A DNA stretch of 64,000 nucleotides from positions 1 through 64,000 of the forward strand of contig PABH01000045.1 of the NCBI GenBank assembly GCA_002702705.1, written 5' to 3'. The stretch's first letter is position 1. Every line of letters starts with the position of its first letter. This DNA is from Anaerolineaceae bacterium (GTDB lineage Bacteria > Chloroflexota > Anaerolineae > Anaerolineales > Anaerolineaceae). This document shows positions 19,209 to 27,342 of the stretch, piece after piece. Both the position numbers and the translations under genes were made by a program. The notes under the pieces are model-generated. The model ran no database searches. It was not told the origin of the DNA and saw only the letters and a list, made by a program, of their open reading frames with translations.

Positions 19209-19892
19209 ATGGACTTCAACCCTGTTTTATATATTGTTTCTACCCCGATCGGCAATTGGGAAGATATTACACTACGCGCATTAAATATATTAAAAGAAAT
19301 TGATGTGCTGATATGCGAGGAATTCCGCCCAGCCAGCACTTTATTAAAAAAACTAGATCTGCCAAAAAAAGAAATGATCTCCTTAAACGAACACAATGAG
19401 AAAGAAGTAGCCAACGATATCATTCAACGTATCATATTGGGTGAAAAAATGGCACTCATTTCCGACTGCGGTACCCCCGTTTTTGCCGATCCCGGTCATT
19501 ATTTGATAAATCAGGCGGCTGAGTTTGGCATCAAGGTTATTCCAATTCCTGGCGCATCCTCTCTAATGGCAACCTTATCTATCCTCGATTTTAAACTGGA
19601 GCAGTTTTATTTTGCTGGTTTTTTACCACGTGAAAAACAAGACCGAGCTAAGGCGCTGCTTGCCTTGAAAGGATATAATGTTCCCATCGTGTTAATGGAT
19701 ACACCCTATCGGCTGGAAAAACTGCTGACAGAGGTGGGAAAAACATTCGGGCCAAATCGCAAAGCTACTCTGGCGATCAACATTACCCAAGAAAATGAAC
19801 AATATCTCCGGGGCAGTTTAAAAGACCTTCAAAGGCAGGTACAAGGTAGGAAAGCCGAGTTTATGCTGGTCGTCCACGCCGTAGATCGTTGA
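19209..19892 (+). CDS. rsmI: 16S rRNA 2'-O-ribose methyltransferase RsmI-like, short form
   Basis: RsmI uses SAM to methylate the 2'-OH of C1402 in 16S rRNA. The protein is a tetrapyrrole-methylase fold of 227 residues, with VSTPIGNWEDITLRAL at the start, ISDCGTPVFADPG in the SAM site, IPIPGASSLMATLS and FAGFLPREKQDR. It lacks the extra C-terminal domain of about 50 residues seen in many RsmI proteins, and the usual EDTR motif is EEFR. It could therefore be a specialised paralog. It ends one base from the convergent symporter gene. Confidence 0.82.
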   Translation: MDFNPVLYIVSTPIGNWEDITLRALNILKEIDVLICEEFRPASTLLKKLDLPKKEMISLNEHNEKEVANDIIQRIILGEKMALISDCGTPVFADPGHYLINQAAEFGIKVIPIPGASSLMATLSILDFKLEQFYFAGFLPREKQDRAKALLALKGYNVPIVLMDTPYRLEKLLTEVGKTFGPNRKATLAINITQENEQYLRGSLKDLQRQVQGRKAEFMLVVHAVDR

Positions 19893-19893
19893 T

Positions 19894-21471
19894 TTATAAT
19901 ACATCCTTTGGTTTTAACCAACCCAGCCGTTTATATAATATCAAAGGCTGATCGTCTACATCAAGCATTGGTTTTGGCGGGTCAGATTTTTGTGTTAAGA
20001 TCGAGACCGCAACCAATACCAATAGGGAGATGAAAAAACCAGGCACGGAGCCCATATAAGCCGCATCCCATAGGGCAGTTTCCAGGTCACCAGGGTTAGC
20101 AGGCATGGTAGTCTGGTAAAAAATAAACATACAGACCAACCAACCGACAAATCCTGCCAGATATCCCCACAAAGCACCTTTTTGGTTGGCTTTTTTCCAA
20201 TAAATACCCAAGACAAACGGAGCCACCTGCCCTACCAGCAAAACTGTCCAGGCAAAGATGGCCAATTTATAAATGGTGGCTGCAAACAATGCCAACCCCA
20301 GACTGAACAATCCGATTACAACCACCATCCCACGTGTCCAAAAGAGTTTTTGTTTTTCAGTTAAATTTTTACGAACGGAAGGCAGAATGTTCTCCGTTAC
20401 GATAGAAGCCCCCGCCAGAATGGAACTATCTGACGTACTCATTAAAGCCGAGGCTAGAGCCGCCACAAATAATGCTGCTAAAAGAGGATTCAAATAATTT
20501 ACCGCTGCTGAAACAATCAGATATTCCGTTTGTTGTGGTCCCAGTCCGGGAAGTAAATGATACATGGCGATTCCAACCAGCGGAGAGAGTATTCCAAATC
20601 CCCCATATAAAATAGCCGCTAAATAAGTGCCGTGGACAGCGGTAGCTTCGTTTTTCGCGGACATCGATCGCTGCATCAAGTCCTGTGCCGGTAAACTGCC
20701 CAAACCAATCGAGAATATGGCTGCTACCCAATAGATCCATCCATGAAAACCTTCGTAGCCTAAAAATCCCGAATCCGCGCTGGGCATTAATTGGAAAGGG
20801 TTGTCCACAAAAGCGGTCGAAGCGGTAGAGACAAAGACATCCCATCCGCCCACCTGACGCATTACAGCAAAAAAGATTAATAATATCCCCGCGGCACTGA
20901 AAAACATCTGCATAAAATCCAGCAGGGTATCAGCCCACATTCCACCCATTAAGGTATACAAAACCACCACCGTGGTCACAAATATCATCCCCCAGTAAAT
21001 AGGGATTCCCAATAAGGCATGCACAATGGCACCCCCAGCCACAATCTGAGCAGCCGTCCAACCAAAATACGCAATAATTTGAGCAATTGCGCCGGCCACT
21101 GCCATTTTTTTACCAAAACGTTTTTCGAAAAAATCAATGGCAGTCATATACCTGGCGCGCCTTAAAATACGGATGAAAAAAAATCCAGATAAAAACAAAC
21201 AGATAACCGCACCAAATGGATCGAACAAAACCCCTTGAAAACCCCATTGATAAGCGGTAGCAGAGGCACCCATCAGCGTTTCTGCGGCAAACCAGGTTGC
21301 CATAATTGAGGCACCGGTTAAATAAATCGGTAACCGTCTGCCTGCCACCACATAATCAGCAGCAGTTTGTACTTTCCGGGAAGCATAATAACCTACTGCC
21401 AACCGCACCATAAAAAATAAAATTACGACAAGAATAATTAACCAAAGATAGGGATAATCCGAAAAATTCAT
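19894..21471 (-). CDS. Na+/solute symporter (SSS family)
   Basis: This is a membrane symporter of 525 residues with about 13 hydrophobic helices. The family signature is visible: ADYVVAGRRLPIYLTGASIMATWFAAETLMG near residues 38-68 and the later ALMSTSDSSILAGASI sodium-site segment. The substrate is not readable. It is the last gene of the agmatine/putrescine unit, 57 bp after aguA and separated from it by an inverted repeat. It may bring in a polyamine-related or amino-acid substrate, or may be unrelated. Confidence 0.85.
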   Translation of the reverse strand: MNFSDYPYLWLIILVVILFFMVRLAVGYYASRKVQTAADYVVAGRRLPIYLTGASIMATWFAAETLMGASATAYQWGFQGVLFDPFGAVICLFLSGFFFIRILRRARYMTAIDFFEKRFGKKMAVAGAIAQIIAYFGWTAAQIVAGGAIVHALLGIPIYWGMIFVTTVVVLYTLMGGMWADTLLDFMQMFFSAAGILLIFFAVMRQVGGWDVFVSTASTAFVDNPFQLMPSADSGFLGYEGFHGWIYWVAAIFSIGLGSLPAQDLMQRSMSAKNEATAVHGTYLAAILYGGFGILSPLVGIAMYHLLPGLGPQQTEYLIVSAAVNYLNPLLAALFVAALASALMSTSDSSILAGASIVTENILPSVRKNLTEKQKLFWTRGMVVVIGLFSLGLALFAATIYKLAIFAWTVLLVGQVAPFVLGIYWKKANQKGALWGYLAGFVGWLVCMFIFYQTTMPANPGDLETALWDAAYMGSVPGFFISLLVLVAVSILTQKSDPPKPMLDVDDQPLILYKRLGWLKPKDVL

Positions 21472-21490
21472 GAGGTTCTTTCGATAATGC

Positions 21491-21520
21491 CGGTACTCAG
21501 GAATAAAATCCCGAGTACCG
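21491..21520 (-). other. intercistronic inverted repeat between aguA and symporter
   Basis: CGGTACTC and GAGTACCG form an 8-bp stem, extended by GGA/TCC around the loop. There is no following T run on either strand, so it is more likely an mRNA-stability or processing hairpin than a full terminator. Confidence 0.5.
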
Positions 21521-21527
21521 AATTTAA

Positions 21528-22619
21528 TTATTTACACTGTTGTTGGGTAATACAATGAATATTACCACCGCCTAATAAGATTTCTCGGGCTTTTACCGGC
21601 ACAACTTCCCGATCCGGAAATAACGACCGAACCTTACGAATGGCTTCTTCATCATTTGGGTCGTCAAACACTGGTAGAATAATTCCACCATTGGCCATAT
21701 AAAAATTAATATAAGAACCAGCCATACGATCACCTGCTTCACGTGGTAAGGTGCCATCCACTGCATCCACCCCTTCGCTTTCCTCCTGAGTCAGGTAAAT
21801 CGGGCCGGGCTGGATTATTTTATGAATTTCTAATTTTCTGCCTTTGGCATCAATTGCTTCACTTAATCTGCGGTAGGCATCTTGAGAAATTTCATATTGG
21901 GGGTCATCTTTATCCTCTGTCCAGGTTAAAGCAACCACCCCAGGCCGAATAAAGCAGCAAATATTATCGACATGCCCATTGGTTTCGTCATTATAAACAC
22001 CTTGACCCAGCCAAATGATCTTTTCGATGTTCAGGTATTCCCGCATGTAGTTTTCGATCTCTTCTTTGCTTAATGCCGGGTTTCGGTTCGCGTTTAACAA
22101 ACACTCTTCCGTGGTTAATAAAGTGCCTTCGCCATCAACATGAATGGACCCACCTTCTAATACCAACGGAGCTTTATATCGATCTAGATTTTCAATATTG
22201 ATCACTTTTTGCGCCACCAGATCATCCAGATCCCAGGGGAAGTACAAACCGCTCTCTAAACCGCCCCAGGCATTAAAATCCCAATCAATACCGCGAACTT
22301 CACCTTCTCCATTTTTAATAAAAGTAGGGCCGCAATCACGCATCCAGGAATCGTTAGAAGACATTTCAACCACACGAACCTGACTGGGCAATAGATGACG
22401 GGCGTTCAAGAACTGTCCGAGGGAAACACACATCGTAACGGGTTCAAATTTTGCGATAGCGGTCGCTACATCCACAAACGCTTTCTGAGCTGGTTTTGCC
22501 CCTAAACGCCAATTATCCGTTCGTTCCGGCCAGATCATCCAGGTTCCCGCATGGGGCTCAAATTCGCCCGGCATCCAAAACCCATCTTTTTTTGGCGTAC
22601 TATCGATTGTTTTTGTCAT
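21528..22619 (-). CDS. aguA: agmatine deiminase
   Basis: This enzyme hydrolyses agmatine to N-carbamoylputrescine and ammonia. The 363-residue protein is a pentein-fold guanidine-modifying enzyme. It has [18 protein letters not shown] at the start, [12 protein letters not shown] (substrate Asp), an ETNGHVDN His segment and the C-terminal GGGNIHCI with catalytic Cys356, close to the position in characterised AguA. The start is set at MTKTIDST with GAGGT upstream. The unit also holds a carbamoyltransferase and an antiporter, which is the agmatine-deiminase pathway and supports AguA over peptidyl-arginine deiminase. Confidence 0.95.
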   Translation of the reverse strand: MTKTIDSTPKKDGFWMPGEFEPHAGTWMIWPERTDNWRLGAKPAQKAFVDVATAIAKFEPVTMCVSLGQFLNARHLLPSQVRVVEMSSNDSWMRDCGPTFIKNGEGEVRGIDWDFNAWGGLESGLYFPWDLDDLVAQKVINIENLDRYKAPLVLEGGSIHVDGEGTLLTTEECLLNANRNPALSKEEIENYMREYLNIEKIIWLGQGVYNDETNGHVDNICCFIRPGVVALTWTEDKDDPQYEISQDAYRRLSEAIDAKGRKLEIHKIIQPGPIYLTQEESEGVDAVDGTLPREAGDRMAGSYINFYMANGGIILPVFDDPNDEEAIRKVRSLFPDREVVPVKAREILLGGGNIHCITQQQCK

Positions 22620-22639
22620 ACTGTACCTCACTATTGTGT

Positions 22640-22673
22640 AAAGGGGATCAGGCTGCAAAACCCAATCCCCTTT
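22640..22673 (-). other. intercistronic hairpin upstream of aguA
   Basis: AAAGGGGAT and ATCCCCTTT form a 9-bp stem with a 16-base loop between the antiporter stop and the aguA start. It lacks a T run on the coding strand and could tune downstream expression. Confidence 0.5.
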
Positions 22674-22687
22674 TAACAATCCGCTTT

Positions 22688-24091
22688 TTATTTCTGTTTA
22701 TTCTTTTCAGCAACTTTTAATAAAACTTCGCCAACAATTAAGGTGAGAACCACACCAATCAAAACCGGTGCTGCATAAGCCCAATCAATCGGTTCACCTG
22801 GTACCCACACAAAAAACACAATGGCTTGCACAATAAACACCATACAAATTACAACCATCGCTGTCGCCAAACCATGACCACCAGGCACACGATAAGGGCG
22901 TACACGATCAGGATCAATTTTCCGCAGTTTTAAGAAAGCCGGGAATAATCCCAGGTAAGGCAGCAAAAAGACCATCGAGCTAAATGCGAACAATGTCCAG
23001 AACAAATCTTCAGCATTTCCAGCCATAAATCCGTACAAAATAATGACAACCGTAGAAACCACACCAGTGATAACGAATGCACTAACCGGGGTCTTATTTA
23101 CAGGATGGAGTTTTCCAAACACAGCCGGAAGCTCACCATCATCAGCCGCTTCAGCAGCAGTCCGGTTTGCGCCCATTGTCCAGGTAACCATATTTGCCAA
23201 GAAACTATACAATGCGCCAATGCCTAAGATCATCACCACCGCACCGCCAAATCCGCTGTCGCCAATCAGAATGCGGAGGGTGTCAATAATCCCTTCCACC
23301 AAACCCAGGTCTTCCAACGGCAAAGCCATTAACATCCCAACGGTACCGAGCAAATAAAAGACGGTGATTAAAAGACCGGCAGTAATAATCGAACGTGGAA
23401 TATCTTTACCGGGATTTTGCATTTCGTCACCCGCTCCGGACATGAGTTCAAAACCCATAAAGTTATACACAATCACAGGCAGGAAGAACAAACCGGCATC
23501 CCAGGTGGGTAATAAATTGGCAAAAGACAGATCATTTGCCACGCCATTTTTCCCAGCGTAAACAAAAGCAGCGATACCAATCACAACCATAATTAAGGCT
23601 TTCAGAATTGCGCCAATATTGGGAACCCATTTGGATGTTTCCAGAGAAACCACGCCAATCCAAACCGTTATCCAGGTCATTACTACACCGATAATGATTT
23701 GCCCCCATAATCCCATTTCGGGGAAAAATAATTGGGAGAACATACCGGCAAACAATACATAGACTGCCGGCATCCACAAAGCAACGTTGATCCAATATAA
23801 CCATGTCGTACGGGCAGCCCATTTTTCACCAAAGGCTCGTTTCACCCAAATATACAAACCACCTTGTTCAGGGTAAGTTGTGCCTAATTCAGCAGTGATC
23901 AAACCGTACGGAATAAAAAACAAAACCAAAGTGATCAACCACCAAGAAATGGAAGATGGTCCAATAGCAGCAGATGGAGCTAATGTATCAATTACAAGAA
24001 TTGCACATACAGTGAAGAGGGTCATATCCAACCCGCGCATCACTTTTTTGAATCCTTTTTGTTTTGGAGCAATTGCAGCTGTTCCAGCCAT
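22688..24091 (-). CDS. APC-family amino acid/polyamine antiporter
   Basis: This is a membrane permease of 467 residues with about 12 helices, with the APC core pattern ([29 protein letters not shown] in helices 2-3, then [25 protein letters not shown]). Position between the carbamoyltransferase and agmatine deiminase genes makes an agmatine/putrescine exchanger (AguD-like) the best inference. Relatives exchange glutamate and GABA, so substrate is not proven. GAGGAGAAAG lies just upstream of the ATG. It lies 18 bp after the carbamoyltransferase. Confidence 0.85.
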   Translation of the reverse strand: MAGTAAIAPKQKGFKKVMRGLDMTLFTVCAILVIDTLAPSAAIGPSSISWWLITLVLFFIPYGLITAELGTTYPEQGGLYIWVKRAFGEKWAARTTWLYWINVALWMPAVYVLFAGMFSQLFFPEMGLWGQIIIGVVMTWITVWIGVVSLETSKWVPNIGAILKALIMVVIGIAAFVYAGKNGVANDLSFANLLPTWDAGLFFLPVIVYNFMGFELMSGAGDEMQNPGKDIPRSIITAGLLITVFYLLGTVGMLMALPLEDLGLVEGIIDTLRILIGDSGFGGAVVMILGIGALYSFLANMVTWTMGANRTAAEAADDGELPAVFGKLHPVNKTPVSAFVITGVVSTVVIILYGFMAGNAEDLFWTLFAFSSMVFLLPYLGLFPAFLKLRKIDPDRVRPYRVPGGHGLATAMVVICMVFIVQAIVFFVWVPGEPIDWAYAAPVLIGVVLTLIVGEVLLKVAEKNKQK

Positions 24092-24109
24092 TTTTACTTT
24101 CTCCTCTGT

Positions 24110-25123
24110 TTATCGTTTTTCGTTTAAAAATGCTTCAATTTTGCCCTGATGATAGGCCTGTAAAGCCTGGGAAGGCCGTTTCAAATTGGGATAAACGAAC
24201 CAAACCAAAAGCCCCTTTTCCGTGTGCAGCCGGTTTTCCGCCTGGTCAAAAATTATGGATTGGGGAGAGTCTAACACTTCATCCGTTGCTTCCACACCCC
24301 GTGAGGCGGGTAAACAGTGCATAACCTTACAATTCGCTGGGGCTTTCGATAATAAATCCATTGTGACCTGATAATTCGGCATAAAGGCAGCCCGGCGTTC
24401 CGGAATTTCGTCTTCCTGGTCAACCCACCACCATAAATCGGTGTAAACAAAGTCCGCATTTTTAACAGCCTCGACCGGATCATCAGTAACACGCACGGTT
24501 CCACCGGAAACCTTACAATTTTCTTCAGCCATCTTTAACCAATCCGGTTTGGCCTGATATTTCTTGGGTGCAGCGTGGGTAAAGTTCATTCCCAGTTTGG
24601 TGCAGATAAACATCAGTGAACTCAATACATTGGTGGCATCCCCTACAAAGGTTACGTTCAGATCACTGAGAGATTTTCCAGCCGGCAAATGTTCGGACAT
24701 GGTAAATACATCACATACAACCTGCGTGGGATGGTTAAAATCGGTTAATCCATTAATCACAGGAACAGTGGCATATTCCGCAAAACTGGTGACGGTATGA
24801 TGTTTTAAAGCCCGGATCATAACTACATCGGTCATGCGTGATAACACCTGAGCTGTATCCCCAATCGATTCCCGAACACCGAGATGGATTTCCCCGGGTT
24901 TGAGATACAGGGCATGGCCGCCTAGTTCTGTCATTGCCACTTCAAAAGAGACCCGTGTTCGTGTGGAAGGTTCTTCAAAGATCATTGCCAAAGAAGCGCC
25001 GTCCAAAAGTTTTGGTGTGCAGCCTTGTTTATCAGCATCTTTAATCATTTTAATAGTATGAAGCATGTCCAGGAGCTCTTCTTTCGTAAAGTCCTGGACT
25101 CCGATAAAGTGTTTGGTTGTCAT
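24110..25123 (-). CDS. ptcA: putrescine carbamoyltransferase
   Basis: This enzyme phosphorolyses N-carbamoylputrescine to putrescine and carbamoyl phosphate. The 337-residue protein has the carbamoyl-phosphate motif STRTR (53-57), the HPTQ motif and HCLPASRG. The region after YTDLW is WWVDQEDE rather than the SMG loop of ornithine carbamoyltransferase. With aguA in the same unit this favours the putrescine enzyme. Carbamate kinase, usually the third step, is not in the window. The start is placed at MTTKHF with an ideal GGAGGT; a TTG four codons earlier overlaps that site. An ornithine enzyme is the main alternative. Confidence 0.85.
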   Translation of the reverse strand: MTTKHFIGVQDFTKEELLDMLHTIKMIKDADKQGCTPKLLDGASLAMIFEEPSTRTRVSFEVAMTELGGHALYLKPGEIHLGVRESIGDTAQVLSRMTDVVMIRALKHHTVTSFAEYATVPVINGLTDFNHPTQVVCDVFTMSEHLPAGKSLSDLNVTFVGDATNVLSSLMFICTKLGMNFTHAAPKKYQAKPDWLKMAEENCKVSGGTVRVTDDPVEAVKNADFVYTDLWWWVDQEDEIPERRAAFMPNYQVTMDLLSKAPANCKVMHCLPASRGVEATDEVLDSPQSIIFDQAENRLHTEKGLLVWFVYPNLKRPSQALQAYHQGKIEAFLNEKR

Positions 25124-25153
25124 TCGTACCTCCAAATTTTTATATAAAAAGGA

Positions 25154-25651
25154 TTATTTCTTATCCTTTGTTATGCCAAAATCTTCTGGTGGAGGCATCC
25201 ATTCATCAATATTACGAATGATACCCGGCACCATCGTGTAACCCGTCACACGTACCCCCGGAATGGAAGGCAGTGTCTGCCGTAAGAAAACACGCATTTC
25301 GGAATTGTCTTTAAATCTGGCTTCGATAGATATTGCACTGGTTCCCTCCCCATAAGCCAGATAAGTAATCTGGGGCATTTCGGTTAAAGTAGCCAAAATC
25401 TCATCTTCATGTGAAGTGGAAATTTCCAAAAAGATATCCACAGATATTCCATAACCCAACATTTTCGGGTCAACCACAGCCGTCAGGCGAATTAACCCCA
25501 AATCAACCAATCGGTCAATTCGTTTGCGCACTGTGCGTTCATTGGCATTAATAGATCGACCAATATCCGAGGCGGAAGCACGAGAATTTTTCTTTAATTC
25601 AACGATGATCTCATAATCCAAATCATCAAAGGGCAAAAACAAGTTATTCAT
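25154..25651 (-). CDS. Lrp/AsnC-family transcriptional regulator
   Basis: This protein has 165 residues: an N-terminal winged HTH (DLDYEIIVELKKNSRASASDIGRSINANERTVRKRI, about residues 10-45) and a C-terminal RAM-like ligand domain. Such proteins form octamers and sense amino acids or related small molecules. It is the first gene of the agmatine/putrescine unit and lies 30 bp ahead of ptcA, so it likely controls that unit and itself. Its promoter region carries three copies of a palindrome that are likely its own binding sites. Confidence 0.9.
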   Translation of the reverse strand: MNNLFLPFDDLDYEIIVELKKNSRASASDIGRSINANERTVRKRIDRLVDLGLIRLTAVVDPKMLGYGISVDIFLEISTSHEDEILATLTEMPQITYLAYGEGTSAISIEARFKDNSEMRVFLRQTLPSIPGVRVTGYTMVPGIIRNIDEWMPPPEDFGITKDKK

Positions 25652-25663
25652 AGGGATATCAAA

Positions 25664-25804
25664 TTCCGTTTCGGAACAAAACTATTCCGAAACAACACAT
25701 CAAATATATTAATATTTTAATCACTTTGAAACAATTTTATATAGGCAAAATTCCGATTCGGAATAATTAACCAGTTAATAAACGATCCAAATTCCGATTC
25801 GGAA
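25664..25804. promoter_or_regulatory. three-copy palindromic operator array
   Basis: TTCCGTTTCGGAA (25664-25676), TTCCGATTCGGAA (25751-25763) and TTCCGATTCGGAA (25792-25804) are near-identical 13-bp palindromes. The AA flank is also kept, and copies two and three share eight or more further bases. A half-site TTCCGA lies at 25685-25690. One copy is downstream of the -10 and two are upstream of the -35, as expected for DNA wrapped by an Lrp octamer. Confidence 0.75.
25706..25734 (-). promoter_or_regulatory. promoter of the Lrp-agmatine unit
   Basis: On the minus strand TTGTTT (25729-25734) and TAATAT (25706-25711) are separated by 17 bp. It is enclosed by the palindromes. Confidence 0.5.
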
Positions 25805-25930
25805 CAAAAATTGGGTTGTAATCAAATGCATCCTCCTAGATTAACCATCTGGAAGAAAATTGTCTTTGCAGGAAGTTGTTAACAGTCTCTCCTATTTGAA
25901 AAAGATGTCCCGCAGAAGTTCAGTTTTACT

Positions 25931-26665
25931 TTAAAACGAAGAATCTTCATCCCCATCTTTATCATCAAGCACAATCCATCCGGCGGCTTCTGCGCTGTTG
26001 ATCTGGTTTTCCTCGTTCAAGCCCATTCTCCCCCGCCATAAAGCTGGATAAGGTTGACGGTCCAAACACTCCGCTTTTATAACGTTGGCTGCATCCTGTT
26101 CCGTCAAACGCCCGTACCAGTTCCCGGAAGGATATACAACCGCCACACCCGCAAATTTATGACCACCCAGATGGCTGCTGCGGCTTACCAAAACCTGTTC
26201 AGTTAGATCAAATTGTTCGATTACGTTCATCATTTTTTGCATAACCCCAGGTGCAGCCAAGCCGCATCGATTATCCCGGTTTTGATGCCCACAAACCAGA
26301 ATCAAAAATTTCGGAAAGGATTCAATTTTCAAACCACGTTCAATTCCATCCCTTAAATAATTAATCAGGTTTTCCAGGTTATCTTCCGTCAAACCGGAAA
26401 TCCGCACCCGGTCGGGGAATACCAAAATCGTTTCCCCATCTCCCACTGCAGGCAAATCGCAGGCGGTTAATTTAATAGCATTCAATTCTGTTATTTTATT
26501 TATTGAGGATGATAAAGCCTTAATAAAACCACCCTCATCCTGTATTTTTGCAGGCCATTCAGAATGTCCGCTGCATACAATGATATGCCGGTTATAGTAC
26601 TTAACCGTCCCAGGCAGCTGACTTACGAAATCAATTTGATAAGGATCCAACGCGCGCTCATCCAT
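25931..26665 (-). CDS. Apd1/Aim32-like sucrase/ferredoxin-family [2Fe-2S] protein
   Basis: This is a 244-residue thioredoxin-like ferredoxin of the sucrase/ferredoxin-like family. The C-terminal half carries CGHQNRDNRC (Cys125 and Cys134) and HLGGH (His165 and His169), followed by KFAGVAVVYPSGNWYGRL. The nine- and four-residue spacings match the two-Cys two-His cluster site described for yeast Apd1 and Aim32, so a non-Rieske bis-His [2Fe-2S] cluster is likely. There is no signal peptide. The physiological role is unknown; the yeast proteins bear on redox and iron stress. It overlaps the upstream ywbE gene by eight bases and is translated with it. Confidence 0.8.
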   Translation of the reverse strand: MDERALDPYQIDFVSQLPGTVKYYNRHIIVCSGHSEWPAKIQDEGGFIKALSSSINKITELNAIKLTACDLPAVGDGETILVFPDRVRISGLTEDNLENLINYLRDGIERGLKIESFPKFLILVCGHQNRDNRCGLAAPGVMQKMMNVIEQFDLTEQVLVSRSSHLGGHKFAGVAVVYPSGNWYGRLTEQDAANVIKAECLDRQPYPALWRGRMGLNEENQINSAEAAGWIVLDDKDGDEDSSF

Positions 26666-26858
26666 TGTTTATTATCCACTGAACCCGGCCCACCGTCCCA
26701 TCTTGCAGCATCACCTTAATCCCGTGCGGATGGCTAGGGCTTTTGGTTAAAATTCGCTGAACTACCCCTTCGGTGAGAGCGCCGCTTTTTTGATTTTGTT
26801 TTTCAATTACCTGTACCCGTAAACCGGGTTGGATTTCACTTCGTTTGGGTGTTGGCAT
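26658..26858 (-). CDS. ywbE: YwbE family protein
   Basis: This is a 66-residue protein. The pattern KRSEIQPGLRVQVIEKQNQKSG, LTEGVVQRILTKS, HPHGIKVMLQDGTVGRVQ fills the whole length and is the DUF2196/YwbE family, a KOW-like small beta protein of unknown function. Its stop overlaps the start of the [2Fe-2S] gene by eight bases. Nothing in the sequence gives a specific role. Confidence 0.9.
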   Translation of the reverse strand: MPTPKRSEIQPGLRVQVIEKQNQKSGALTEGVVQRILTKSPSHPHGIKVMLQDGTVGRVQWIINNG

Positions 26859-26938
26859 TTGGTTTCTCTCTGTTTTTTAAGACAATACCCAATTCTTTCT
26901 GTTTAAGATACAAGTTGTAAAATGAACGAAAAACATTA

Positions 26939-27024
26939 AACGAAAAAACCGTCCCAATACGAGACGGTTTCTGTGAGGTGCCCCCTCGCGAAGCATGCTT
27001 TAGCAAGGGAGATCGAAGTCTTTA
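26939..27024. repeat. degenerate tRNA-Glu 3' end + terminator repeat, unit A
   Basis: After the hairpin, the plus strand reads GTGAGGTGCCCCC, the reverse complement of the tRNA-Glu acceptor end and its flank. Then comes a 20-base insert around the palindrome AAGCATGCTT, then AGGGAGATCGAA, a decayed T-arm. The insert is absent from the true tRNA. This unit cannot fold as a tRNA. Confidence 0.7.
26947..26970. terminator. terminator hairpin, repeat unit A
   Basis: AACCGTC / GACGGTT stem flanked by A6 and T3, the outermost of three similar hairpins downstream of tRNA-Glu. Confidence 0.7.
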
Positions 27025-27049
27025 GATATATAGTTTAATATAAACTGTT

Positions 27050-27145
27050 AACGAAAAAACCGTCCCAACAAGAGACGGTTTTTGTGAGTGTCCCCTCGCG
27101 AAGCATGCCTTGGCAAGGAAGATTCGAACTTGTTACACATCTTTT
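27050..27145. repeat. degenerate tRNA-Glu 3' end + terminator repeat, unit B
   Basis: This is a second copy of unit A with the same layout: A6 hairpin, GTGAG flank, CCCCTCGCGAAGCATGC insert and a T-arm-like AAGATTCGAACTT. Start-to-start distance from unit A is about 111 bp and to the true tRNA copy about 108 bp, so the three look like tandem duplications. Confidence 0.7.
27058..27083. terminator. terminator hairpin, repeat unit B
   Basis: AACCGTC / GACGGTT stem with flanking A6 and T5, nearly identical to unit A. Confidence 0.75.
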
Positions 27146-27163
27146 TAATTATGACTTAAAAAT

Positions 27164-27191
27164 AAAACCGCCTCTATTCGAAGCGGTTTTT
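27164..27191. terminator. terminator of tRNA-Glu
   Basis: AAAACCGC / GCGGTTTT stem. Read on the minus strand it follows the tRNA by 7 bp and ends in TTTTATTTTT. Confidence 0.8.
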
Positions 27192-27197
27192 GTGAGG

Positions 27198-27270
27198 TGC
27201 CCCCAGGGAGATTCGAACTCCCGTTTTAGCCTTGAAAGGGCTGCGTCCTGGTCCCCTAGACGATGGGGGC
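27198..27270 (-). tRNA. tRNA-Glu (anticodon TTC)
   Basis: The 73-base gene folds as a cloverleaf: acceptor GCCCCCA/TGGGGGC, D-arm with CTAGGGGACCAGG, anticodon loop CTTTCAA giving TTC, and T-arm CGGGAGTTCGAATCTCCC. The discriminator is A. The CCA end is not fully encoded (CCT follows). It is the only tRNA recognised in the window. Confidence 0.96.
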
Positions 27271-27342
27271 GCTCAACTCAACGAACGATATTCTATCAGT
27301 AACCTTTTGGATGGTCAAGGATTTTAATTAATTTGTTTTTGG

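Noticed and set aside
24110-25123. Ornithine carbamoyltransferase
   Set aside because: Loop after YTDLW lacks SMG, and the gene is embedded with agmatine deiminase; kept as an alternative, not the main call.
26939-27145. Two further tRNA genes
   Set aside because: Only the acceptor end and a decayed T-arm are present; D-arm and anticodon arm are missing and an insert breaks the acceptor end.
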